From: Amyelois transitella
Lineage: Eukaryota; Arthropoda; Insecta; Lepidoptera; Pyralidae
Assembly (NCBI RefSeq): GCF_032362555.1
Contig: NC_083530.1
Location: forward strand, 1,270,001-1,334,000
DNA length: 64,000 nucleotides
Direction: 5' to 3'
Shown: positions 49,328 through 60,155 of the stretch, one piece after another
How positions within the stretch are numbered: position 1 is the stretch's first letter
How the letters are laid out: each line of letters opens with the position of its first letter
Notes under the pieces: generated by a model
What the model was told of the DNA's origin: nothing
Database searches by the model: none
What the model saw: only the letters and a program-made list of their open reading frames with translations
Program-made: the position numbers and the translations under genes

Positions 49328-49879
49328 ACAATATAGACTATTTTTTTAATTTTGGTGCCTAATGTGAGAAGTGCATTTGTTGTGAAATGTGGAATTTCGG
49401 TGTTATGTTTTTATTTGAATTGAAAATTACATGCAATATTTTTTTGACATAGAATTTAAACGTTGTAATTATTTTTTCAAGATATTATAATCATGTCTTT
49501 ATTGGCCCATATGGAATAGACAGAGCCATTAGTATCACAAACACTGAAAGGCCGCGTTCAGATTGATGATGTATGAGATTTTTCAACATGTAAATGCACA
49601 ATACTATGTATTGCTGCTACAGATTGTCATATTATTCATTATTTATGTAATTTGTACATAAATTTTTATATAAATTGAAACATAACACTATTTTCAAATG
49701 TTAAGCGATTGTAAGATAGGACATACAAGGTGATGTATGATAGTTTTAAGTAAATATATTTGTAATAAGAGTACATATATTTTGTTTATTTTTTTCTTTA
49801 AACGTATAGTCCCAATAAGCATCCTTATTGTTACTTTGTATTCTGAGGATTGTATAATAGATGCGTCTTGTGCGAAATA

Positions 49880-50068
49880 CATTTGTCCGCATCCCTTACG
49901 GGGTAGACAGAGACGGCCGTTGGAAAAGACCACGCTTAGCTGTATGGCTCAATGATAGGAATGATATTTAAAATGTGGCAGGTTGCAAGTGAATCGCCTT
50001 CAAGAAGAATATCAAGTTTAGTAGCCTTTCCCATATTCTCCTTTTACGACAGCCATGACGAATCTAGG
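49880..50068 (-). repeat. family A repeat, diverged
   Basis: CCGCATCCCTTACGGGGTAG, CAGGTTGCAAGTGAATCGCC, CCTTTTACGACAGCCATG. Confidence 0.75.
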
Positions 50069-50289
50069 TCTATTAGCCTTTGATTGACTTACAATAGCTA
50101 GCCAGCTTCTAAGCCTGAAACACTTCGCTATCAGGCCAGCATGGACTCATTATTTTCAGACTTAATTCGCTCATTAATGTCACAAGATTATTATCCTTAT
50201 CATTACCGCAAGACATTTGCACCCGCGCCGTAATACCTATGTTTCTTGGGTAATCTTGTAGGTACAAATAATAAAAGCGAGCGAACCAC

Positions 50290-50469
50290 ACTACGATGAT
50301 ATAATGATAGGATTGGGATTCAAATAGTGACAGGTTGTTAGTCCATTGCCTAAAAGAAGAATGCAACGTTTATTAGCCTATCCAGCAGTCGCCTTTTACG
50401 ACATCTATAGGAAAGAGATGGAGTGGTCCTGTTCTTTTTTTTTAATTGGTGCCGGGAACCACCAGGCAT
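50290..50469 (-). repeat. family A repeat, 5' two-thirds
   Basis: TGATAGGATTGGGATTCAAA to TTGGTGCCGGGAACCACCAG. The hairpin and tail are missing. Confidence 0.8.
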
Positions 50470-50582
50470 AACCACCTAGTCTTGCGAAAAATCTTCCGTG
50501 GTGGCGGTCGAGTTGAAGTTGTTCCCGCTACAAAGCGAAAGGATAGTATACATGCAATGGAATGTGCAAGTTGGAAAGATAT

Positions 50583-50968
50583 TAGTCCGTCTTCAGGAGC
50601 GCTCGAATCGTTAAGGTGCCCGGTTAAAACGCGTGTGGCGATAAAAGGCACAGGTTCAAATCCCACGTCGGCCATCAGCCACGTAAAAATGACTATTTTC
50701 GAAGTGACGTACATTATATTGAATTCTACTTATATATTATGCTTGATCGAAGATTCTAACCGATGCTTTTACGATGAGAGAAAGAATCATCGTGAGGAAA
50801 ACTGCACATTTAGGCATGATGTGTAACTTTACGTATTAGGTTCCCCTGCAAAGGTTGCGGATGTCAGACGGGAGTCGCTTCGTGTAAAAACCTGACTCAC
50901 CCAATCCAGGATCCATGGTCAAAGGCATACCCCGGACTCCTCTCCAGAGTGGTGAGGATGCAACCCCT
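50583..50968 (+). repeat. tRNA-SINE-2, full length (~390 bp)
   Basis: tRNA-like head GAATCGTTAAGGTGCCCGGT (A-box region) and ACAGGTTCAAATCCCACG (B box). The body has CATCGTGAGGAAAACTGCAC and GACGGGAGTCGCTTCGTGTA, and it ends GTGGTGAGGATGCAACC. This is the reference copy for the family in this window. Confidence 0.85.
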
Positions 50969-51080
50969 CGATAAATAGTCTATTCGACGCAAAATGATTC
51001 AATTCGAACAAGAAGTTCCTGAGATTAGCGTGCTCAAACAAACAAACAAACTTTTCAGCTTTATAATATTAGTATAGATA
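50968..51080 (-). repeat. Helitron-like 1 fragment
   Basis: CTCGATAAATAGTCTATTCG to TTTATAATATTAGTATAGAT, directly adjoining the tRNA-SINE-2 copy and ending 60 bp from the WDR43 stop codon. Confidence 0.8.
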
Positions 51081-51140
51081 TGTATTGAACGTACAAGGAA
51101 CAATAAAACCACAGGATAAAAATAACATATAATATATTCA

Positions 51141-54100
51141 TCACTCATCATCTGATTCATCATCCGGCCTGTCCCTCTCATCATCCCACGACTGATCACT
51201 GTCAGAATGGTATTTTTCAACTTCCATGTCTTCTGATGTTGAATCTGAAACGTCAATTTATTTTTATATCAGAAATGGGTAAGCTTTTGTCAGACTTAGA
51301 AATGTTTGTCAAACTTTCTGATACAGGCATACTTTGCTTAATAGAAAATCCTAACAATGAGTGTTGACTTTGTAGTTAAAGAAATAAATGCATTTTCATC
51401 TAAAAGGCAACAGCTTACCAATAGATTTCAGATTCAAATATTGACAGGTGGCTACCCCATCGCCTACAAGAATAGTCCCAAGTTTATTAACCTATCACTT
51501 AGTCGTCTTTTATGATAATTCAAGATTCTTAATGCCCTACTTACCATCATTATATTCCAGCACAGCCTCCTGTGAATGTTCATTGTCCGTCTTCCGTTGA
51601 GACATGGTGAGGTCCAGTCGACCTCGCAAATTCAGCAATTGGCAGAGGTGGGAGCGTCTGCAAAAAAAAAAACACTATGAAGTAAACCTGCTTGGTATAC
51701 GCTTTAGCAAGGGTTGCCACGATTTTGTTTGGTTAGAAAAATGTCAGATATAATTTTTATTGTCGTTGAATATTTATACCGTGCCGTGTGGTTCCCGGCA
51801 TCAATACAAAAAAGTCCAGTCCACTGACCAGGACCACTCCGTCTCTTTCCTATGGATGTCGTAAAAGGCGACTAAGGGATAGACTTGCAAAGTTTGAATT
51901 CTTTTTCAGGCGTTGGGTTAGCAACCTGTCACTATTTGAATCTCAATTCTATCATTAAGCCAAATAGCTGAACGTGGCCGTTCAGTCTTTTCAAGTCTGT
52001 TGGCTCTGTCTACCCCGCAAGGGATATAGACGTGATCATATGTACATACATACGGTCACGTCTATATCCCTTGCGGGGACTTGTATTCCATACATATGTA
52101 TGTTGAATATTTATATTTTATGTTGAATAATATAGACATTTTAAACTGATTATTTCTCTCCTCTTTTCTCCTTCTATCTTCTGTAGGAATAACTAACTTT
52201 GTAACTATGTATAAATCCTACAACTACATTGTACAAAGCGAAGTCGCTTACCGCGTCTGTAAGTATGCAACGGATTTTGCTGAAGTTTTTTTTTAATAGA
52301 TAGGATATAGGTTTACTATATGTATAAATGCTAATTATGATAAAATTACGTTATACATGTTAATTAAACTACCTTTGTACCTGTTACTGTTAAAGGTTTC
52401 GTCTATATCTGTGCTTAATACCTACAAAATCGGTGGTGTAGTTTGTGTGAAAATATAACAAATATACAATAAGTCTGATCGGTCACCACTGATAAGAGTC
52501 TGGCATATTTTTATAGCTTTCGATAGCACTGAATAGCTACCGACAGCGCTGAATAGCTACCGACCGCTCTGAATAGCTACCGACAGCTCTGAATAGCTTC
52601 CGACAGCCTTGAATACCTTCCGACAGCCCTGAATAGCTTCCGACAGCCCTGAATAGCTTCCGACAGCCCTGAACAGCTTCTAAAAGCTCTGATATATAAA
52701 TTTCAAAGTAAAAACCACTTACCTATGTGTAAAAACAGCCAGCAATTGAGCTAAATGACTATGGGCCGCGTTGTTTGAGCTAGACGAAGCTATTAGAAGC
52801 GCGGCGTGCGATCTCACAACGGCTTTTATCCACGTACATACTGACGCACATCTGAAACAATTATATATGTAGAGATTGTCTAAGCTGAAGTGACGCGCCC
52901 CACTACTTAATTAGTTTATTTAGATGTGTGAGTGCAAATATTAATGACGACACTTCATCTGTGTGGTAGCGTCGATTGTTCAGTGAACTACGATCTGCAC
53001 GTGAACAATACGGTCGACTTGTCGGGCGATAAATCCGACCACGCTCGCTCTATGGAGCAGCGACGTCATATTGTATGAAACAAAACGTCCTCTCCTCTCG
53101 AACGTTTAAGTTCAACTAAACTAGTTGGGCAACAAAATTCAACAAATTTGAGAAAAACAGTTTGAGCCTAACCGGCAAATGAACGATTGATGTTTAGGTG
53201 TATTGCGTCCATATTTGATATTTGCTTGTGTGCGTAAATACGAAGGTGGGGCGCGTCACTTCAGCTTAGACAATCTCTACATAATATATTTATTTATGTA
53301 AGTACGAAGAATCTGTGTTGGTTCCAACACTTATGTACGAGAGTGAAAGTTGGGTGTGGCAGCAAAATTGTAATTTAATGCATACAATACACAAACTAAA
53401 ACTATTAATAAAAAAAGATGACCACAATAAAAAACAAACTATTTATACATACATACAAACATAAAATCACGCCACTTTCCCGGAGGGGTAGGCAGAGACT
53501 ACCTCTTTCCACTTGCCACGATATTGCGAAAACTATTTATGTTGAAAAGATAAACTCACTGCGTCGTTTTCCTATTAGCCATGATGAGGAGATGTTGCAA
53601 TAACAAAGGCACGCAATCCACCGGCAGCGAAGCTACGGTGCGATTAGCTACAGCTGGATCGTTCTTCAGTAATACCATTTGTGTTAATCTGAAATAAAGA
53701 AAAAAAAATAATAATAATATTTTTTTTTTCACTTTTTTTGCAATTAAAAAAAATGTTATTCATTATTATAGGATACTTCATATCGCTTAATTATTGTCAA
53801 AACGTTTGGTTTCACAACATTGGTTGACGTCAAATTAATTACTTAAAAACTTAAGTTTACTGCCACTTCCAAGGCGTCAGTGCAGAAGAAGCGGTAACAA
53901 ACCGCACTGAAGCATTTTCTTCAACAACGTCAACTTCACAATTATCCAAACTTAGAATAGAATGTGGAGGAGAGAATACATTGTAGTAATAATTTAATTT
54001 TAGTGATCAATTTTTATATTTTACATAGGTACTATTCGACATAATTTGGGAAAATGCTTCTCAGTTTGACCTGTATGTATGTTTGTCCGCGATTATCTCG

Positions 54101-57100
54101 CGTTACACTAAACCGATTTAGATGCTTCCAATTAAATGTTTTTAACACTTAGGAGAAGGTTTTAATAATTTAACCGACTTCAAAAAAGGAGGACATCGAT
54201 TGGTCTGGAGGCGGTTCTCATGTTATTTTAAAAAAAATATTTTTCACATATGACTAACCCTTCTTTTTTTCAAATTTCTTCTGTTATGTATATATATGAT
54301 TAATAAATAAAATAAATAAATAAATAATAATAAATATATACGGGACAAATTACACAGATTGAGTTAACCTCGAAGTAAGTTCGAAACTTGTGTCACGAGA
54401 TACTAACTCAACAATACTATATTTACAATAAATACTATATTTATAATAGATAAAGATCCAAGACCCAGGACAATCAGAGAAAGTTCGTTTCTCATCATGC
54501 CCTGGCCGGGATTCGAACCCGGGACCTCCGGTGTCACAGACAAGCGTACTACCGCTGCGCCACAGAGGCCGTCGAATATATAAAAAAATAACTCACTCTT
54601 TGTCCTTTGAATGTAACCCTTGCATCAGTAGCTTCGTAAGGTTCTGGTTGACAGCGGCTTTACTTCTGCTTTTTGGGTCCAACGCTAAGTTTTCTAGACG
54701 GGCCTCCATCGGCACTTCTATCTGTAAAACAAAATAAACAAACATACATTATAATCACGTCTATATACATTGCGGGGCAGACAGAGCCTACAGTCCTAAA
54801 AAAGACTGAACTCGTTAGCTGTACGGAATTAATATTCAATTAGTGACAGGTTGTTAGCCACTCCCACTCGCGTCTGACCTCCGCCACCTTTGCAGGGGAA
54901 CCTTACCCGTATTGGATCGATCATGCTCACACATCCAGCTACTTGAATGTGCAGGTTTCACAATAAGAGCATCGGTTAGTATTCAAATGCACATAACTTC
55001 TCAAATAGTCATTGGCCGAGTTGGGATTCGAACCTGCGCCTGCGCATCACGCACCAGGCACCTTACTAATTAGACCACCGACGCTCACACATACATACAT
55101 ACATACATAAAATCACGCCTCTTTCCCGGAGGGGTAGGCAGAGACTACCTCTTTCCACTTGCCACGATCGCTGCATACTTCCTTCGCTTCATCCACATTC
55201 ATAACTCTCTTCATGCAAGCTCGGCGGTTTCGGCTACTTTTGACCGACCAACGCTCATGACAGTGGAAATAACAGTTTTTAACACAACTGACCTGCCCAC
55301 CGGAAGCGCTCCGCTTCCTCCCCACCACCCCCCCCATAGGCTCCACGTACGTCACGCTGTCGTCTTGTTTCAACTTGTTCTCAATCGTGCTGCTCCTTCT
55401 ATTCTTCTTAACGCTATCACCGCGTATGAGAACTTGCGTTTTAGATTTTAATTCTGGCGTCTGTGAAAAAAAAGATGTATGTAATACTGAATAGAGGAAA
55501 TGTAATCACTATACATACAACATACATACATACCAAATAATCACATAACAAATAATCACATACCAAATAATCACGTCTACATGTCTTGAGGGGTAGACAG
55601 AGCCGATAGTCTGGAAAAGACTGAAAGGCCACGTTCTGCTGTATGGCTTCATGATGGAATTGAGAATCATATAATGACAGTTTGCTAGCCCATCACCTAC
55701 AAGAGGCCTATCCCTTAGTCATCTTTAACGACACCCATGGGAAAGACAGTTGCAGTGTGATGTTATATAGCCTAAAGCCTTTCTCGATAAACAGTCTATT
55801 CAACGCAAAAATAATTCTTCAATTCGAACCAGCAGTTCCTGAGATAAGCACGTTCAAACAAACAAACAAACTCTTCATCTTTAAAATATTAGTATAAATA
55901 CATGTAAAACTTACGATTCTCTCAAAAGTTGTCACCGTTCCGTTGCTATATCCGATTAGGATGTCCGAGTTAAGCACTTTACAGCATTGGAGCGGCAAGG
56001 GATGGGCGGCCGGCGACGTCACTTGTATAGTGACCGACGGTTTTAATGGCTTCGCTGACGCCCTGCAAAGGAAAATGTCAAGTTTGTTTATTTATCAAAA
56101 CAACAAGGTATAAATTACATACATACATACATAAAATCACGCCTCTTTCCCGGAGGGGTAGGCAGAGACTACCTCTTTCCACTTGCCACGATCTCTGCAT
56201 ACTTCCTTCGCTTCATCCACATTCATAACTCTCTTCATACAAGCTCGGCGGTTTCGGGTACTTTTGACCTGACCCTTTACCAGGACAAAAGGTATAAATT
56301 ATTGTTATCAAACATAACTTATATTGTTGTAATGTTGCTAACGTTTTCTAAATTTTCAAGTTCCGTGTTCCATGACAACCAACCACGGATGACACGACAA
56401 CCACTCCCATGTATTTAACATGGATGTCGTAAAAGGCGACTAAGGGATAGACTTATAAAATTGGGATTCTTCTTTTAGACGATGGGCTAGCAACCCGTCA
56501 CTATTTGAATCTCAATTCTATCATTAAGCCAAACAGCTGAACATGGCCTATCAGTCTTTTCAAGACTGTTGGCTCTGTCTACCCCGTAAGGGATAAAGAC
56601 GTGATCATATGTATGTATGTATGTAGGTATAAATTATTGTTATCAAACATAACTTATATTGATTTATAATACTACTAGCATTTCTAAATTTCCAAGTTTT
56701 GTGTTGTGTGGTTACTGGCACTTAAGAATAGAACCACTTCATATATTTACCATGGATGTCGTAAAAGGCAACTAAGGGATAGAATAATAAATTTGCAATT
56801 CTTTTTGTAGGCGATGGGCTAGCAACCTGTCAACTATTTGAATCTCAATTCCATCACGTAGCCGTTGACTAAGGGATAGGCTAATAAACTTGCATTTCTT
56901 TTTGTAGGTGATGGGCTAGCAACCTGTCAACTATTTGAATCTCAATTCCATCATGAAGCCATACAGCTCAAGGTGGCCTTTCATTCTCCCAAGACCTGTT
57001 GGCTCTGTCTACCCCGCCAGAGGCCTCAGAAGATGATTTTGAAGAATGCAATTTCTTATACAAGACAAGGTGTGCCCGCGACTACGTCGGCGTGGAATAG

Positions 57101-59324
57101 TAATTTTGGGCATCATTGAAGCATTCAAGGATGAATAATTTTCCCCATTTTATTTTCACATTTTCCATTATATCTTCGCTCCTAATAGTTGCAGCGTGAT
57201 GTTATATAGCCTAAAGCCTTCCTCGATAAACAGTCTATTCAATGCAAAAATAATTTTTCAATTCCAACCAGTAGTTCCTGAGCTTAGCGTGTCCAAACAA
57301 ACAAACTCTTCAGCTTCATAATATTAGTATAGATAGATGTGTAAATTACATAAAGTCTTGAAATTCCACTCACCCATTAAGCATGTGATTATAATAATGC
57401 ATAACACCGCTCCTAGTTGTCGCACCAATATTCAGAGCCGTTCCGTTCTCGTCTTCCCTCACTGTCACATCGACGTATCTCGGTGCGTCCTCGAGCACAA
57501 AGTTGTACGTAGGTGATGATGATGAAGAGAGTTTCCGCTGTTTCTTGGACGGTGTTTGATCACCGTTGACTTGCGGCTGGTCCTCCGCAATGGTTACGTC
57601 CCAGAACGATAGGAGACGTTCGTTTCTGAAAAATGAAATAATTTTTTATTTAAAAAAGGCTAATGCCGTGTGGTTCCTGGCACTAATAAAAAAAGAATAG
57701 GACCACTCCATGATTCCCATTAATGTGATAAAAGGGGACTAAGGGATAGGCTTATTAACTTGGGATTCTAGGTTTAGGCGATGGGCTAGCAACCTGTCAC
57801 TATTTGAATCTCAATTGTATCATTAAGCCTAACAAACTTAACGTGGCCTGTCAGTCTTTTCAAGACTGTTGGCTCTATCCCGTAAGGAATATAGACATGA
57901 TTATATGTATGTTTGTAGGAAAGGCTTATAAACTTAGTATAAAGTATGTATATACTATAATAAGTACGTATGATACTCACAGTGCTCCGACAATCAGCCA
58001 ACAAGACTTGTTGAGTGTGCATAGTGAAAGTAATGCGTTCTGCGTAGCGTTGTGTCCGAGGTTCCTCACGATGGTCGCATCGTTATTGTGCAACCGCCAC
58101 AGGCAGACTTGCCATGATGCCGTTATGAGGTATCTCGCTGGTGTATTCTGAAAATCAACACAAAATATTATAATTCGGAGTTACGTGCGAGTTCTAGTGG
58201 CTTGTGGTTTCCAGCAATTTAGAAAAGAACCTCCAACCATATCTTTCCAGTGAATGTAGTAAAAGGGGACCAAGGGGTAGGCTTATAAATTTGGGATTCC
58301 TCTTGCAGGCGATGAGCTAGGAACTTGTCACTATTAGGCAATTTAATTCTATCATTAAGTCAACTCTACATCCCTTGCAGGGTAGCCAAAGCTTACTGAA
58401 AGGCCACTCATTCAGCTCGAAAATGTAAAATGAAAGGTTAAATTCTAAATATAATAGGCATCAATAGAAAAAGGCGAAAGCGATGGGCTAGCAACCTGCC
58501 ACTATATGAATCTCAATTCTATCATTAAGCCAAACAGCTGAATGCAGGTCTACTAGTCTTTTCTAGACTGTTGGCCCTGTCTACCCCGCAAGGGATACAG
58601 ACGTGATTATATGTATGTAAATATAATAACAAAGAATACTCACCAAATTATGAGGTACGATTTTTATAGCACTTATACTGTTTCCTTGCTTATTCTTACT
58701 ATCAAAAATAACATTATACTTATTCCTAATCTTTCCATTACTTAAGTCCCAATTATAAACGTAATTCGACTTATTACAACTGAATAATCCATATTTTCTG
58801 TGCCAATCTACTGATGTTATAAAACTGTTGAAGTTTCCCGATTTCTCCTCCTTCAAAACATGGTCAACTTTAGCCTGTGTCACTGAATATATTAGAATTT
58901 TCCCACTGGACGTCCCTAACGCTATACATTGTGTCTCGCTGTCTGAAGATTTCCGCTTTGTTTTCGGCTGGGTCCCCTGGAAAGATTTTAAGGTTATGTT
59001 TATCAACAGTTTGTTTTTTGTAATTTCCAACGTATTGTCGAGTAGTTTTAAGTACGAGATATTATAAATAAGTTTATATTGAAGTAGATTGTGCAATAAA
59101 ATTGATTGTGTAGATAAGCTGAGTGGTTTAAAACCACGTGTGGTACTTACGGTAGAAATGCCTACAAAGACCCATTTTAGACATGAAGGTGGAGAAGTCA
59201 GGTGGAGGTCTGGAGTGTACTCTTGTTTTAGGACATTCGTTTCTGTGTCCCATATTCTAAGTCGGCCGTCTTGACTAATATTTGAATAATATTTCCCGTC
59301 TTCGGAAAACGCGGATTCCCCCAT
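51141..59324 (-). CDS. WDR43: WDR43 / UTP5 SSU-processome protein, eleven exons, 613 aa
   Basis: Minus-strand exons are 59324-59151, 58976-58644, 58147-57981, 57625-57374, 56062-55915, 55460-55293, 54721-54597, 53688-53560, 52851-52723, 51657-51545 and 51244-51141 (stop 51143-51141); all are GT/AG and phase-consistent. The N-terminus MGESAFSEDGKYYSNISQDG with RLRIWDTETN is a WD40 blade and further blades follow (DWHRKYGLFSCN, TASWQVCLWRLH). The C-terminal half has the Utp12-type helical region (NLTKLLMQGLHSK, SLPVDCVPLLLQHLL, LCQLLNLRGRLDL) and an acidic tail SDQSWDDERDRPDDESDDE. This order matches WDR43/Utp5, a t-UTP component that supports pre-18S transcription and processing in the nucleolus. 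Introns are loaded with repeats. It is tail-to-tail with fibrillarin. Confidence 0.93.
51779..52043 (+). repeat. family A repeat, full length, with inverted tail fragment
   Basis: GTGCCGTGTGGTTCCCGGCA to GACGTGATCATATGTACATA, followed at 52047-52080 by a minus-strand copy of the last 30 bases (GGTCACGTCTATATCCCTTG). Confidence 0.85.
52511..52690. repeat. 20-bp minisatellite, nine units
   Basis: Unit GAATAGCTTCCGACAGCCCT repeated with substitutions. Units 1-4 carry CTAC and later units CTTC at the centre. It lies in the WDR43 intron immediately downstream (in transcript sense) of exon 9. Confidence 0.9.
52868..53281. mobile_element. 414-bp TIR element with TA target duplication
   Basis: The inverted termini begin TGTAGAGATTGTCTAAGCTG and continue AAGTGACGCGCCCCAC, about 36 bp with no mismatch seen. 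TA dinucleotides flank both ends (52866-52867, 53282-53283). The interior is GC-richer than its surroundings and has no useful reading frame, so it is a MITE. TA duplication suits a Tc1/mariner-like mobiliser, but the termini are not ones I recognise. Confidence 0.85.
53325..53366 (+). repeat. internal LINE coding fragment
   Basis: Encodes VGSNTLMYESESWVWQQ-like sequence equivalent to LVPTLMYGSESWVWQ of the 9097 LINE. An isolated piece. Confidence 0.6.
53447..53525 (-). repeat. LINE-3' fragment
   Basis: (CATA)n, ATCACGCCACTTTCCCGGAG, TCTTTCCACTTGCCACGATA. About 35 bases from WDR43 exon 8. Confidence 0.8.
53738..53965 (+). repeat. family B copy
   Basis: TTCATTATTATAGGATACTT, GCCACTTCCAAGGCGTCAG, GAAGCATTTTCTTCAACAAC. 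Confidence 0.85.
54335..54578 (-). repeat. tRNA-SINE-1, full length
   Basis: Complement of the full unit, ending GGATTCGAACCCGGGACCTC (B box) and TACCGCTGCGCCACAGAGGC (A box). It lies 19 bases downstream of the WDR43 exon 7 donor. Confidence 0.9.
54747..54850 (-). repeat. family A 3' fragment
   Basis: ATAATCACGTCTATATACAT, GCCTACAGTCCTAAAAAAGA, TTAGTGACAGGTTGTTAGCC. Confidence 0.75.
54855..55088 (-). repeat. tRNA-SINE-2, 3'-truncated
   Basis: TTGCAGGGGAACCTTACCCG, then TGGGATTCGAACCTGCGCCT (B box complement) and TTAGACCACCGACGCTC (A-box region). Confidence 0.8.
55090..55250 (-). repeat. LINE-3' fragment
   Basis: (CATA)n, ATCACGCCTCTTTCCCGGAG to AAGCTCGGCGGTTTCGGCTA. Directly adjoins tRNA-SINE-2. 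Confidence 0.85.
55560..55740 (-). repeat. family A repeat, diverged
   Basis: ATAATCACGTCTACATGTCT to CATCTTTAACGACACCCATG. Preceded by three ACCAAATAATCACATA-type short repeats (55530-55575). Confidence 0.75.
55745..55905 (-). repeat. Helitron-like 1 fragment
   Basis: GTTGCAGTGTGATGTTATAT to TTAAAATATTAGTATAAATA. Ends 10 bases from the WDR43 exon 5 boundary. Confidence 0.8.
56115..56290 (-). repeat. LINE-3' fragment
   Basis: (CATA)n, ATCACGCCTCTTTCCCGGAG to GACCTGACCCTTTACCAGGA. An AAGGTATAAATTA repeat on each side (56105 and 56289) is a likely target-site duplication. Confidence 0.85.
56395..57025 (+). repeat. three family A copies in direct tandem
   Basis: Copy 1 56395-56630 (complete 3' end with (ATGT)n), copy 2 56705-56850 (3'-truncated), copy 3 56865-57025. 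TAAATTATTGTTATCAAACA precedes copy 1 and follows it, indicating a duplicated target. Confidence 0.8.
57066..57335 (-). repeat. Helitron-like 1 copy
   Basis: GTGCCCGCGACTACGTCGGC to TTCATAATATTAGTATAGAT. Confidence 0.85.
57664..57912 (+). repeat. family A repeat
   Basis: GCCGTGTGGTTCCTGGCACT to GGAATATAGACATGATTATA and ATGTATGT. Confidence 0.85.
58190..58615 (+). repeat. two diverged family A copies
   Basis: 58190-58400 is strongly decayed. 58475-58615 retains the 3' half (GCGATGGGCTAGCAACCTGC to GGATACAGACGTGATTATAT). Confidence 0.7.
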
Positions 59325-60155
59325 GTTTCATGTCAATTTCACTGAATGAGATTAACGACTGACTGACAGTTCCGATTCCTTGTACGCGGGGTGAAGTTGA
59401 ACAAAGGTGAACTGTCATAATTAATTATATAAAAGGATAATTCTCTACCTGTAAGAAAAATAATTGGAATACTTTTGAAATAATCAGGAGATAATATAAG
59501 TTATTTCCTTATTGTTTTTGTAAAAAAAGTTAAGATCATTAGAAGCGCGAATTAATTAATGATGAATGTACGAAATGTTTTTGCTTAGAACGGAACTTTT
59601 ATAGATAACCGATAAGGTATTGCTACCACAAATAAACTGTATAAATTTTGATGCACAAAGCTTTTCATAAAAAGTAATGTTTTTATAAAGAATTTATTTA
59701 CAATAAATAATAAATTTTGATTTCAACTGGTATAAAAATGTCATATCGAAACTGCTTTGATCACATTTTATCAATTGGATTTTTAAGTTTATCTAAAAAT
59801 GTTGATTTGAATTTGACTGCACTTAAGGTATTGCCATTACAAGCGAGGTCAAAATTATCATTCGTCCATCAGTTGGACAGTTTCACTTGGAACGTCATTA
59901 ACATCTGTCATGCAATATTTTTGCTCCCTATTGTCCGTGGTCGCAAATGTAGGCGGAGTAAATTTTAATTTTTAGTTTATTAGCCGTTCTCGTTCCACTT
60001 TTCGATAATATTCTTTTATTTTCTACCACCGCGCCGAGTGTTGTATTTTCGCTAAAGTATAAAACAGTGATGTGAATTGTGTATTTAAATCAGTGCCTTT
60101 CTTTTGATATGCTTTTGTGATTATGATGTCATATTTCTGTTTAGATTCTTGAAAA
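59325..60155. promoter_or_regulatory. divergent region, WDR43 / Ser-Pro-rich gene
   Basis: 831 bp between start codons with no recognisable repeat, unlike most noncoding sequence here. Probably a bidirectional promoter. 59990-60155 is somewhat GC-richer and adjoins the plus-strand start. Confidence 0.5.

Larger units (their letters stand above)
49328..51140. other. convergent intergenic region, fibrillarin / WDR43
   Basis: Holds both 3' UTRs, diverged family A copies (49490-49580, 49880-50068, 50290-50469), a full tRNA-SINE-2 and a Helitron-like 1 fragment. No additional gene was supported. Confidence 0.65.
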
